Assembly: GCA_945888625.1 (NCBI GenBank)
Contig: CAMDAH010000008.1
Location: forward strand, 46,214 to 110,213
DNA from: Chryseobacterium gleum
GTDB taxonomy: Bacteria; Bacteroidota; Bacteroidia; Flavobacteriales_D; Crocinitomicaceae
DNA length: 64,000 nucleotides
Direction: 5' to 3'
Shown in pieces: positions 46,650 through 55,537 of this stretch. The notes under the pieces are model-generated. The model had not been told where the DNA came from, ran no database searches, and worked only from the letters and a program-made list of their open reading frames with translations. The position numbers and the translations under genes are program-made. How positions within the stretch are numbered: the stretch's first letter is position 1; each line of letters begins with the position of its first letter.

Positions 46650-49600
46650 GGTCACAAATCCGTGCTTGTCAACCAATGTCCCTCCTAACATTTCACCTGT
46701 AAGATGGTAGAAATATACCCCATCATTGTATGGATCGCCACTTTCATCTAACCCATTCCAAAGCTGAAGCTGTGTTCCGTTTTGCTTCTCAAGAAAAACA
46801 ACAGAATTTCCCCATCGATTGTACAGTTCAAAATTGTATTGCTTAAATGCAGGAAAAGGAAGTGTTAATATATCGTTCGTGTTGTCGCCATTTGGGGTGA
46901 ACACATTAGGAACAAAAATATCCGGATCATTAACATTTATAATTACCTCATACGTGTCACTACAGCCTAATCCATCGACAACGGTTAACGAAATGGTGTA
47001 GGGACCTCCTATTGAATATACTGATGACTGTGCAGCAGAATTCAATAGCGTAAATAGTGAATCATTACCAAGATCCCAAGTCCAACTGACGATGTTATTA
47101 CCACTAAAAGTAGACTGGTCAGTGTAATTCACTACTTCATTAATGTCAGCAGGGTTTGGCAAAGCCGTAAAGAGCGCATTTAAGCCGTCATCAGCTACGG
47201 ATATAGTATCTAATTGATAAAATATTTCGCAGCCATCCGAATTGATAATGGTACAGGAGGGCGCATATGAACCGGCTGTTTCGTAATTGTATTGAAAATT
47301 AAGTGAATTATACTGATAAGTGCCGTCACCCATATTCCATATTACACTATCAATATTTTGTGCATTTGTAATGACAAAACTCGCACCCTGAGCACAAATT
47401 GATATGTTCTGTAGCCAATCAGGATTGCCAGTAGGTCCGCCGATGGTAACATAATTTAGAATGGTGGTGTCGTCCGTGCAACCGTATTGGTCAGTAATGG
47501 AGAGCGTTAAGTCAAAAACCCCATTGGTAACAAGTGTATTGGAAGGATTTTCTAAAATAGATGTATTTCCGTTTCCAAAAGCCCAATTCCAAGCAGCCAC
47601 ATTACCAAAACTTTGTGAAGCATCTGTAAATAAACAAAACAAAGGTGGACAATCGTATTCACCGTTGGCATTTAACACAGCTCCGGAGAAAGTGTAAGAT
47701 GGTACTGCGTTGGGTGTGGAAACATTGATTGTTTGAAGTAGCGTGTCTTTACACCCATTTGAATCTGCCACAATAAGGCTTAGTATAAACGAAGTATTTA
47801 GTCCAACTGGATTGGGTATTGAAACAGCAACTTGCGCGTTTGTATCAGTTGAAAATGCATTTGTATTTAAAAACCATTCATACGTTAGTAAACCTACGCC
47901 AGTTGATGAATTTAAAGTCACCACGGTATCGTTGTTGCAAATAACATTGGGAATTGTAAAAAAAGCATCTGGTTTGGTAATAGTGATTGGAACGTTTGCA
48001 GGAACCGACTCGCAGCCAAATTGGTCTACGGCGACCATTGTAGCATAGTAGGTACCCGAACCGTTAAAAGTGTGAGAAATAGGACTATTCACACTATTTG
48101 TGGTAATCGTGCTACTATCATCAGAAAATAACGTTGTAAATGAGGCCAAGGGACTTCCGTTACCTATCGAAAGAGAACTATTTGTAAAATTCACTAAAAA
48201 GGGGGAACAGCCTACCGCATTGACAGCGGATAAAATTCCAAATGGATTATTTAGTACCTTAACGGGAAGGCTATAAGTAGCAGTGCAACCAACGCTGTTT
48301 GTGACCAATAAACTAACCGTATAATTCCCTGAGGTCGAATAGGCGTAGCTTGGGTTTGGACCATTATCTATGACCTGTCCGTTGCCCATGGTATAAATCC
48401 AATCAACGATCGGATGAGGATTTGGCAAAGTTGACCAAGTAGTACTGGAATTAAATAAAAACAGCGAATCATTTTTACAAACCGAATCATTTGACATAGT
48501 GAATTGAGAAGATAACTGCGAAATGTTAATTTGCTTGGTAATACTATCCTTGCAACCTGTTGTAAAATTTCTAACGACTTGTTCCACAGTGTAAGAACCA
48601 TAACCCGCAAAATTATGGGACGTATTTCCATTATTTGGCCCATCGAGCACTGCGTTTCCAATATTCGTATTTGGCGTACCGTCGCCCCATTCCCAAGTCA
48701 TATTAACGTTGTCCGGAGTTTCACCATGAATTGCATCATCCGTAAAACTTACATTTACTGGAAACGATCCAGGATTACAAATTAATTGCGTTGAAGGAGT
48801 AAATTTGGCGATTGGCGCTAAAATATAAACCGCTGAGTCAATGGTAATCGAGTCTTTGCACCCTCTAAAATCTACAATTAAAGTTACGCTAAAATAACCC
48901 GTATCGGAAGTAAATTGATACGAAGGGTTTTCTTGTGTTGAAGTTCCTTCCGTAAAGTCCCAAAAATAAGTAACTTCATTTGGTTGGTGGGGCGCAAGAA
49001 TAACAGAGGTATTCGTAAAATCAACATCGGTTCTAGCGCAGGATACAATAGGTAAAACCGTAAATCCAACAGAATTGATGTGGCCTACTGTAACGTAATC
49101 ATTAACAAAAGCCGTATCCACACAACCTGACTGAGAAGTAACAATCAACGTTACATCGAATAAACCTAGTGGATAGGTTTGAGCAGGTGGATTTTGCCCA
49201 TTGTATGTTTGTCCATTACCAAAATTCCACTGCCATGAAACGATAGGATTTGCTGGATTTGGGGTGGAAGAACTATCTACAAATTGGACTGTTAGAGGAT
49301 CACAACCCGTGTGTGTCGCTGCCATAAAACCAGCTTCAATATTAGAGATAGTGATGTAATCATTTAATGTTGTAGTACCGATGCAACCTGCGGCAGTTGT
49401 AACGCTAAGCGTAACATCAAATTGACCACTGTAGGTGTATATTTGAGCAGGAGGAGTTTGACCGGTGTAAGTTTGTCCGTTACCAAAAGTCCAGGTGTAT
49501 GTTCCTGCAAGTCCTGTGGTGTTTGTAAAATTAATTGACGCAGGCGAGCAATTTGTTAGCGGATTAGCTGTAAAACTGGGAGTAATAGCTCCTTGCACAG

Positions 49601-50399
49601 TGATTTGTTGCGTGGTACTCCCCGAACAGCCGGAAAGCGTGTTTTGAGAAGCTAATTGTATGGTATAAACACCTGCCGTATTAAAAGTAAATGATGGGTT
49701 TTGCTGCGTACTTGTCCCTTGACCGCCGAAACCCCAATTCCATGCGTTAGCTCCTGCGGTAGAATTATCATTAAATACAACCGCTTGACCTACACATGCA
49801 TTTAGAGGAGCTGTAATACCAGTTTGAAAATTCGAAACCGCTATTGTATCGGCAAAATTCGCAGAGCATCCGTTACTGGAATTGGTTACTGTCAGACCAA
49901 TACTATAGGAGCCAGCGGTGGTGTAGGTAATCGCAGGAGGCGTTGCAAGCGTTGATGTTTGGCCGTTACCAAAAGACCAACTGTAGGTGTAACTGGCACC
50001 TTGCGAAGAGGTATTGTTGAAGGTTAAAACCAAAGGGATCGTACATCCCGCACCTGTTATACTAAATCCTACTGTTGGAGCAGGAAGAATAGTGATGTAA
50101 TTAGGTTTGATTTCTGCATCAACATTACCAGAGGCGTTTGTTGTTACAAGTGTTACCGTGTAGGTGCCTGGTAACGAGTAAGCGTGTGTAGCATTGGATG
50201 TTGTTGCGGCATTTCCATCGCCAAAATCCCAAGAAGTGTTTACAATTGCAGATCCGCCGTTGGTTACTGAAGTATTGGTGAAAGAAATTGGTACGCCAGC
50301 ACAAGCACTTAGTGGATTAGCTGTAAAATTTGCTGTAGGAGACTGTGCAGACACAGAAACTAGAAGCAGAGAGCCCAAAAGAAAAAATATAAATTTCAC
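46632..50399 (-). CDS. Giant PKD-repeat secreted protein with T9SS type B sorting domain
   Basis: Protein of 1255 residues starting with a GTG at 50399; no ATG is available nearby and MKFIFFLLGSLLLVSVSAQ is a complete signal peptide. About thirteen PKD-like units (~85-95 residues) follow, marked by WDFGDGN, WSFGNGQ, WGFGGQG, WTFGNGQ, WNFGNGQ, WDFTEGT, WEWGDGT, YTMGNGQ, WAFGNGN, WNMGDGT, WDLGNDS and two degenerate ones. Each has a Cys-containing connector. The C-terminus is a type B sorting domain: FVPNVFTPNGDNTNDI, YNRWGNSV, YNDGVYFYHL and HGFVTLIGSK. It is probably a long surface fibre or adhesin exported by SprA. No enzyme domain was found. Confidence 0.9.
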   Translation of the reverse strand: MKFIFFLLGSLLLVSVSAQSPTANFTANPLSACAGVPISFTNTSVTNGGSAIVNTSWDFGDGNAATTSNATHAYSLPGTYTVTLVTTNASGNVDAEIKPNYITILPAPTVGFSITGAGCTIPLVLTFNNTSSQGASYTYSWSFGNGQTSTLATPPAITYTTAGSYSIGLTVTNSSNGCSANFADTIAVSNFQTGITAPLNACVGQAVVFNDNSTAGANAWNWGFGGQGTSTQQNPSFTFNTAGVYTIQLASQNTLSGCSGSTTQQITVQGAITPSFTANPLTNCSPASINFTNTTGLAGTYTWTFGNGQTYTGQTPPAQIYTYSGQFDVTLSVTTAAGCIGTTTLNDYITISNIEAGFMAATHTGCDPLTVQFVDSSSTPNPANPIVSWQWNFGNGQTYNGQNPPAQTYPLGLFDVTLIVTSQSGCVDTAFVNDYVTVGHINSVGFTVLPIVSCARTDVDFTNTSVILAPHQPNEVTYFWDFTEGTSTQENPSYQFTSDTGYFSVTLIVDFRGCKDSITIDSAVYILAPIAKFTPSTQLICNPGSFPVNVSFTDDAIHGETPDNVNMTWEWGDGTPNTNIGNAVLDGPNNGNTSHNFAGYGSYTVEQVVRNFTTGCKDSITKQINISQLSSQFTMSNDSVCKNDSLFLFNSSTTWSTLPNPHPIVDWIYTMGNGQVIDNGPNPSYAYSTSGNYTVSLLVTNSVGCTATYSLPVKVLNNPFGILSAVNAVGCSPFLVNFTNSSLSIGNGSPLASFTTLFSDDSSTITTNSVNSPISHTFNGSGTYYATMVAVDQFGCESVPANVPITITKPDAFFTIPNVICNNDTVVTLNSSTGVGLLTYEWFLNTNAFSTDTNAQVAVSIPNPVGLNTSFILSLIVADSNGCKDTLLQTINVSTPNAVPSYTFSGAVLNANGEYDCPPLFCLFTDASQSFGNVAAWNWAFGNGNTSILENPSNTLVTNGVFDLTLSITDQYGCTDDTTILNYVTIGGPTGNPDWLQNISICAQGASFVITNAQNIDSVIWNMGDGTYQYNSLNFQYNYETAGSYAPSCTIINSDGCEIFYQLDTISVADDGLNALFTALPNPADINEVVNYTDQSTFSGNNIVSWTWDLGNDSLFTLLNSAAQSSVYSIGGPYTISLTVVDGLGCSDTYEVIINVNDPDIFVPNVFTPNGDNTNDILTLPFPAFKQYNFELYNRWGNSVVFLEKQNGTQLQLWNGLDESGDPYNDGVYFYHLTGEMLGGTLVDKHGFVTLIGSK

Positions 50400-50478
50400 T
50401 TAGATTGGTTTTTAAACAATGATTTCAAGACACTAAATTACACTAAAAAGTTGCTTGTTTTAATTATTTAACGCTTTG

Positions 50479-53145
50479 TTAATCCAAGACTATAGAATTA
50501 TACCATTTTTTGTCATTTTCGTAATCTCCGCCACGTCTATTAATTAATTCCTCGACTTGCTTTCTTGATACTCGGCCAGTACCAAAGTATTTTGCTTGCG
50601 GATGAGCAAAATACCAACCACTCACTGAAGAGGCTGGGAACATGGCGAAATTTTCAGTTAAGCTTACCCCGGTATTTATGGTGGCATTCAGTAATTCAAA
50701 CAAACCAATTTTTTCTAAATGATCAGGGCAAGCAGGGTAACCTGGAGCAGGTCTTATTCCTTGGTAATTTTCTTGAATTAACTGTTCATTTGAAAAAACT
50801 TCCTCCTTGGAATAGGCCCATATTTCTTTTCTTACCAATTCATGTAAATATTCAGCAAATCCCTCAGCCAATCTGTCTGCTAATGCTTTCAATAAAATAG
50901 CATTGTAATCATCGTTATTTTTTTCAAATTCAGCCACCTTCTCATCTACTCCGTGCCCGGTTGTAACCACAAACCCTCCTATGTAATCCAAATATCCGCT
51001 AGCTCTAGGTGCTATAAAGTCGGCCAGGGCAAGATTAGCTTGTCCCACCGCTTTTTTTGTCTCTTGTCTAATCGTTCGCTGCGTATAACGAATTTGGGTT
51101 CTTTTCTCGTCCGAATAAATTTCTATATCATCCCCAACTGAATTAGCAGGAAACAACCCAACAACGGCCTTAGCTTGAATCCAATTTTCATTAAGCATCT
51201 TATTCAACATCTCTTTTGCATCAGCGAACAAGGACCTTGCTGCCGCACCAACCACCACGTCATTGAGAATTTCGGGATACTTACCGTGTAATTCCCACGT
51301 CCTAAAAAACGGAGTCCAATCGATGTAATTGACTAATAAGCGCAAATCGATTGATTCAATAGTAGTAAGACCAAGATTTAATGGACGAACGATTTGATTT
51401 TGATCAAAAGACAAACGCAAAGCATTTTCGCGAGCTTGCTCAATACTCACGTTGTTTTTTTGTTCGAGATGTCGAGCATGATGCGCACGCATCACCTCGT
51501 ATTCCTTTTTGATACTTTCTACAAAACCTTCTTTTTTTTGTCCAAGCAAACTTTCAACAACGGTTACCGCACGCGAGGCATCGATTACATGAACCACTTG
51601 TCCAGATGGATAGAATTGCTCAATTTTTACAGCTGTGTGCACTTTTGATGTGGTTGCGCCACCGATCAAAAGTGGTATGGATAAACCTGCTCGCTCCATT
51701 TCCTTAGCAAGCAGCACCATTTCATCTAAAGATGGCGTAATCAAACCACTTAGACCAACAATATCGGCATTTTCATTAATTGCCGCTTGAATAATTTTTT
51801 CGGGGGAAACCATTACGCCAAGATCAACAATTTCGTAGTTGTTACAAGCCAACACTACTCCTACAATATTTTTACCAATGTCGTGTACATCGCCTTTAAC
51901 CGTTGCCATGATAATTTTACCCGCAAATGATTTTTTTCCTCCTTTATCCATTTCAATGAAAGGTAAAAGATAAGCGACCGCTTTTTTCATTACCCGAGCA
52001 GACTTAACCACTTGGGGCAAAAACATTTTACCGCTTCCAAATAAATCGCCCACTTCATTCATTCCGTCCATCAAAGGGCCTTCAATCACTTCGATTGGCT
52101 TGACGTACAAATGCCTACATTCTTCCACATCCTCATCAATGAATTCAACAAGCCCTTTAACCAAGGAAATAACTAGTCTGTTTTGCACTGATGTATCTCT
52201 CCATTTAAGGTCTTTTTCTTGCTTTTTACCCTCCCCTTTAACTGTTTCTGCAAGCTCTAATAAACGTTCTGTCGCATCCGGACGACGATTTAAAATCACA
52301 TCTTCAACATGCTCGAGAAGATTTTTTTCAATTTCGGAATAGATTGTCAGCATGGCCGGGTTGACAATTCCCATATTCATGCCGTGTTGAATTGCGTGGA
52401 AGAGAAAAACAGCATGCATGGCTTCCCTCACCATATTATTTCCCCTAAACGAAAAAGAGACGTTGGAAACACCGCCACTAACCGAAGCACCTGCTAAATT
52501 TTCTCTAATCCATTTTGTTGCTTTAAAAAAATCGACAGAATTGTTATTATGCTCCTCCATTCCGGTAGCTACAGGAAAAATGTTAGGGTCGAAAATAATG
52601 TCTTCTGGTGTGAATTTTACGGTATCCACCAGCAGATTATACGATCTTTTACAAATTTCAATTCTACGTTCATAGGAATCTGCTTGGCCAAATTCATCGA
52701 AAGCCATAACCACCACAGCTGCCCCATAACGACGAATTTTCTGTGCTTGTTCAATAAATACTGCTTCTCCTTCCTTTAACGAAATAGAATTTACAACCCC
52801 TTTTCCTTGAATACATTTTAATCCTGCTTCTATAATTTCCCATTTAGAACTATCAATCATAACAGGGATTCTAGCAATATCAGGCTCTGAAGCAATTAAA
52901 TTTAAGAATTTTTGCATGGCGGATTTACCATCAATCATCCCCTCATCCATATTAACATCCAGTATTTGTGCACCCCCTTCTACTTGGTCTCTAGCCACGG
53001 CCAAGGCTGCTTCATAATTACCCTCCGTAATCATTTTCAAAAAAGCCTTTGACCCCGTTACATTGGTTCTTTCTCCTATGTTAACAAAATTTGTTTCTAG
53101 AGTAACTAACAGGGGTTCAAGACCAGACAATCGCAGTGCTCTCAT
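50479..53145 (-). CDS. metH: Methionine synthase, C-terminal subunit (folate, B12 and activation domains)
   Basis: Protein of 888 residues holding the second to fourth modules of MetH. The methyltetrahydrofolate-binding domain opens with [17 protein letters not shown]. The cap and cobalamin domains follow, with the B12 ligand His421 in [16 protein letters not shown] and the [11 protein letters not shown] loop. The reactivation (SAM-binding) domain has [12 protein letters not shown] and the end [13 protein letters not shown]. The homocysteine domain is a separate gene at 53142, overlapping by four bases (ATGA). This split arrangement is known in Bacteroidota. It is not a frameshift: both parts have proper ends and starts. 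Confidence 0.94.
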   Translation of the reverse strand: MRALRLSGLEPLLVTLETNFVNIGERTNVTGSKAFLKMITEGNYEAALAVARDQVEGGAQILDVNMDEGMIDGKSAMQKFLNLIASEPDIARIPVMIDSSKWEIIEAGLKCIQGKGVVNSISLKEGEAVFIEQAQKIRRYGAAVVVMAFDEFGQADSYERRIEICKRSYNLLVDTVKFTPEDIIFDPNIFPVATGMEEHNNNSVDFFKATKWIRENLAGASVSGGVSNVSFSFRGNNMVREAMHAVFLFHAIQHGMNMGIVNPAMLTIYSEIEKNLLEHVEDVILNRRPDATERLLELAETVKGEGKKQEKDLKWRDTSVQNRLVISLVKGLVEFIDEDVEECRHLYVKPIEVIEGPLMDGMNEVGDLFGSGKMFLPQVVKSARVMKKAVAYLLPFIEMDKGGKKSFAGKIIMATVKGDVHDIGKNIVGVVLACNNYEIVDLGVMVSPEKIIQAAINENADIVGLSGLITPSLDEMVLLAKEMERAGLSIPLLIGGATTSKVHTAVKIEQFYPSGQVVHVIDASRAVTVVESLLGQKKEGFVESIKKEYEVMRAHHARHLEQKNNVSIEQARENALRLSFDQNQIVRPLNLGLTTIESIDLRLLVNYIDWTPFFRTWELHGKYPEILNDVVVGAAARSLFADAKEMLNKMLNENWIQAKAVVGLFPANSVGDDIEIYSDEKRTQIRYTQRTIRQETKKAVGQANLALADFIAPRASGYLDYIGGFVVTTGHGVDEKVAEFEKNNDDYNAILLKALADRLAEGFAEYLHELVRKEIWAYSKEEVFSNEQLIQENYQGIRPAPGYPACPDHLEKIGLFELLNATINTGVSLTENFAMFPASSVSGWYFAHPQAKYFGTGRVSRKQVEELINRRGGDYENDKKWYNSIVLD

Positions 53146-54134
53146 TCGAATATTCTCGGTTTATAATTAAGTGCTAAGCGGGCAATTTCAGCAATGTGAT
53201 CGGGCGTAGTTCCGCAACAGCCGCCAATAATATTTACGAGCCCTTCTTCCAAGAATACTTGAATTTGTGCGGCCATCATTTCCGGAGATTCATCGTATGC
53301 ACCAAATTCATTAGGCAAACCTGCATTTGGGTGCGCACTAACCGGAAATGGTGATTTGCTGTTTAATATTTGCAGATAAGGGCGCATTAATGAAGCACCT
53401 AGAGCGCAATTTAATCCAATACTTAATAGAGGCATATGGGATAACGAAATTAAAAAAGCTTCCGTTGTCTGTCCTGTCAAGGTTCTCCCACTTTGATCAG
53501 TTATTGTTCCCGAAATCATAATTGGAAGTGTTGTTTTTCGTGTTTCATAAACGCTATCAATAGCATATAAAGCTGCTTTAGCATTTAAGGTATCAAAAAT
53601 GGTCTCCACAAGTAATAGGTCAACACCACCATCCATCAATGCATTAATTTGTTCCGCGTAAGCCGATACTAATTCATCAAAAGAAACAGCTCTATAACCT
53701 GGATCATTCACATCGGGTGAAATCGAAGCAGTTCGGTTTGTTGGTCCAATCGAACCGGCCACAAAACGAGGTTTATCATTGAATTCCTTAGCTACTTCTT
53801 TTGCGATTTTTGCTGATTCAAAATTTAGCGTATAAACCGATTTTTCTAACCCATAGTCTGCTTGCGCAATTGATGTTCCGCTAAACGTATTGGTTTCAAT
53901 AATATCCGCTCCAGCCAAAAAATACTGTCTATGAATGTCTTTGATTAATGCTGGACGTGTTAAGGATAGCAAATCATTATTCCCTTTTAATGATTTTTCG
54001 TGATTTTCAAAATACCCTTCTCTAAAATCAAATTCTTCTAACTCGTGTCGTTGAATCATGGTACCCATAGCACCATCTAAAATTAAAATTCGCTCCCGCA
54101 ACAATTTTTCTATTTGTTCCATATTCGCATGCAT
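53142..54134 (-). CDS. metH: Methionine synthase, homocysteine S-methyltransferase subunit
   Basis: Protein of 330 residues corresponding to the first module of Met[20 protein letters not shown] is the typical start. [19 protein letters not shown] follows, then the zinc site [13 protein letters not shown] and [17 protein letters not shown]. It holds homocysteine on zinc and receives methyl groups from the B12 subunit. The ATG at 54134 is used; a second ATG at 54122 (MEQIEKLL) fits homologue starts equally well. A SAM-I riboswitch ends 27 bases upstream. Confidence 0.93.
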   Translation of the reverse strand: MHANMEQIEKLLRERILILDGAMGTMIQRHELEEFDFREGYFENHEKSLKGNNDLLSLTRPALIKDIHRQYFLAGADIIETNTFSGTSIAQADYGLEKSVYTLNFESAKIAKEVAKEFNDKPRFVAGSIGPTNRTASISPDVNDPGYRAVSFDELVSAYAEQINALMDGGVDLLLVETIFDTLNAKAALYAIDSVYETRKTTLPIMISGTITDQSGRTLTGQTTEAFLISLSHMPLLSIGLNCALGASLMRPYLQILNSKSPFPVSAHPNAGLPNEFGAYDESPEMMAAQIQVFLEEGLVNIIGGCCGTTPDHIAEIARLALNYKPRIFE

Positions 54135-54160
54135 GTTGAAGAAAGAGCCTGGTACAGCTT

Positions 54161-54261
54161 AACTTATCTTTTCCCCTTCGGGATCGGAATTGGCACCTTA
54201 TCTTTTCAAATAGGTTGCCAAGGTATCATAGGGCCTATCCCTCCACCTTTCTTCATAAGTT
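54161..54261 (-). promoter_or_regulatory. SAM-I (S-box) riboswitch controlling metH
   Basis: Read on the minus strand, the leader contains all SAM-I core elements in order: AACTTAT (P1 5' strand), GGTGGAGGGATAGG, GGCCCTATGA, TTGGCAACC, AAGGTGCCAATTCC, the CCC-gaa-GGG helix, and ATAAGTT (P1 3' strand). Helix P3 can form from ACCTT and AAGGT. This RNA binds S-adenosylmethionine and switches off methionine genes. Between the aptamer and the ATG (about 27 bases) there is no terminator with a U-run; the platform may act on translation. It lies directly before the split metH, as expected. Confidence 0.95.
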
Positions 54262-54279
54262 TTTGTTAATGAACTTGTA

Positions 54280-54287
54280 CAAAAATA
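54280..54287 (-). promoter_or_regulatory. -7 promoter box TATTTTTG upstream of the SAM riboswitch
   Basis: TATTTTTG (minus strand, 54287-54280) matches TAnnTTTG exactly. Nineteen bases further up a TTA takes the place of TTG. Transcription would start near 54275, about 15 bases before the aptamer P1 helix, consistent with it driving the riboswitch transcript. Confidence 0.55.
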
Positions 54288-54393
54288 CTTCGAAAAAAAT
54301 GAAAATTAAATATTATTCTCTAAAAACTTCTATCACGATAACAAGCAAACGACACCTTGATTTGTTCGTTTTAATTTCACTGTTTAAACACCT

Positions 54394-55494
54394 TTAAAAA
54401 GGAACCAGTTGAACGCGATTTCCCTTAACTTGACGAATTATATTCCTTAATTCCAAATTAAACAACAATACACTAAGCTGTGAAGGTGGTAATACCAATA
54501 CATTTGATAAGCTATCCAAATGTGCATCGCCATTATTACTTAAAAAATCGACGAGTTTGTGTTCCATGTCAGTTAAGCCTAAAGCAATAGCTTTGAATTT
54601 ATTGAGTGGCTTTAATTCCCAATTCATTATTTTTACAATATCAGCTGCTTTCGTTACCAAGTGCGCCTGTTGACTACTTATTAGTTTATTGCAGCCAGCC
54701 GAAAACACACGATTTACATCCCCTGGATAAGCAAAAACGTCCCTACTGTAATCGTTGGCTAGTTGCGCAGTGATCATTGAGCCACCTGACTCTTTGCTCT
54801 CCACAACAATAGTTGCATCGGACAAACCAGCAATAATACGATTGCGCATCGGAAAATTTTCTCTGTCGGGATTTGTTTGGGTTGGAAACTCAGTCAGTAA
54901 ACCCCCATGAGCCAACATTTTTGCTGCCGTAGCTCGATGGGCATTCGGATAAATCCGATCAAGGCCATGACCAAGAACAGCGAGCGTTTCTATGTTGTTT
55001 TCTATACACAAGCGATGAGCATGAATATCAATCCCGTAAGCTAGCCCGCTGACCACTAAAACCTGCTGATTTTTAATTGATGCAACAAGCTCCTCTAAAA
55101 TTGCATGCCCATATTTGGTTTCGCTCCTTGTTCCGACCACTGAAACAATTTTTTTTTGATTTAAATCGCAAGTTCCTTTAAAGTAGACAATAACAGGGGC
55201 ATCTTGGCATTGCTTAAGGCGACGTGGGTAGTGTTCATCTAAAAAAAATAGAGGAGACACTCCATTTTTTTCACAATACTGCCATTGTTTTTCCGCAAAA
55301 AAGAGCGCTTCATCGCGCTTAATTTCACGCAAAAGTGATTTTGAAAACCCAGATTGTAAATGCAATTCGTTAATGGAAGCAGTAAGGACATCATCAATAC
55401 TCCCCAAGCGAGCAATTAACTGAGCAACCCGTATTGGACCAAAACCGTGTAACTTACTTGCCGCGATTTTATGTATAGCATTGTAGTTGTACAT
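54394..55494 (-). CDS. dprA: DNA-processing protein DprA (Smf)
   Basis: Protein of 366 residues. An N-terminal helix-hairpin-helix-like segment (KLHGFGPIRVAQLIARLGS) is followed by the Rossmann core: VVGTRSETKYGHAIL, VSGLAYGIDIHAHRLC, LAVLGHGLDRIYP, ENFPMRNRIIAGLSDATIVVE and SGGSMITAQLANDYSRDVFAYPG. A winged-helix domain closes it (~300-366). DprA loads RecA onto incoming single-stranded DNA in natural transformation. It is divergent from the TonB receptor gene, 43 bp apart; a receptor promoter overlaps its first codons. Confidence 0.95.
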   Translation of the reverse strand: MYNYNAIHKIAASKLHGFGPIRVAQLIARLGSIDDVLTASINELHLQSGFSKSLLREIKRDEALFFAEKQWQYCEKNGVSPLFFLDEHYPRRLKQCQDAPVIVYFKGTCDLNQKKIVSVVGTRSETKYGHAILEELVASIKNQQVLVVSGLAYGIDIHAHRLCIENNIETLAVLGHGLDRIYPNAHRATAAKMLAHGGLLTEFPTQTNPDRENFPMRNRIIAGLSDATIVVESKESGGSMITAQLANDYSRDVFAYPGDVNRVFSAGCNKLISSQQAHLVTKAADIVKIMNWELKPLNKFKAIALGLTDMEHKLVDFLSNNGDAHLDSLSNVLVLPPSQLSVLLFNLELRNIIRQVKGNRVQLVPF

Positions 55495-55509
55495 TATTTT
55501 TTAACTTTG
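55481..55509 (+). promoter_or_regulatory. Promoter of the first TonB receptor
   Basis: TTG (55481-55483), an 18-base spacer and TAACTTTG (55502-55509) match the flavobacterial promoter. The predicted start near 55514 leaves a leader of about 24 bases before the ATG at 55538. The -33 part lies inside the first codons of the divergent dprA gene. Confidence 0.6.
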
Positions 55510-55537
55510 ATTTAATTTAATAATAATTTTTCATCTT

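Noticed and set aside
48368..48785. Frames overlapping the giant PKD gene on both strands
   Set aside because: They lie fully inside a well-supported repeat protein gene and have no family features.
53142..53145. metH as a frameshifted pseudogene
   Set aside because: Both products have proper starts and ends and complete motifs, and a split MetH is known in this phylum.
54215..54397. Short plus-strand open frame (about 60 codons) between metH and dprA
   Set aside because: It runs antisense through the riboswitch aptamer, and its composition follows the AT-rich spacer.
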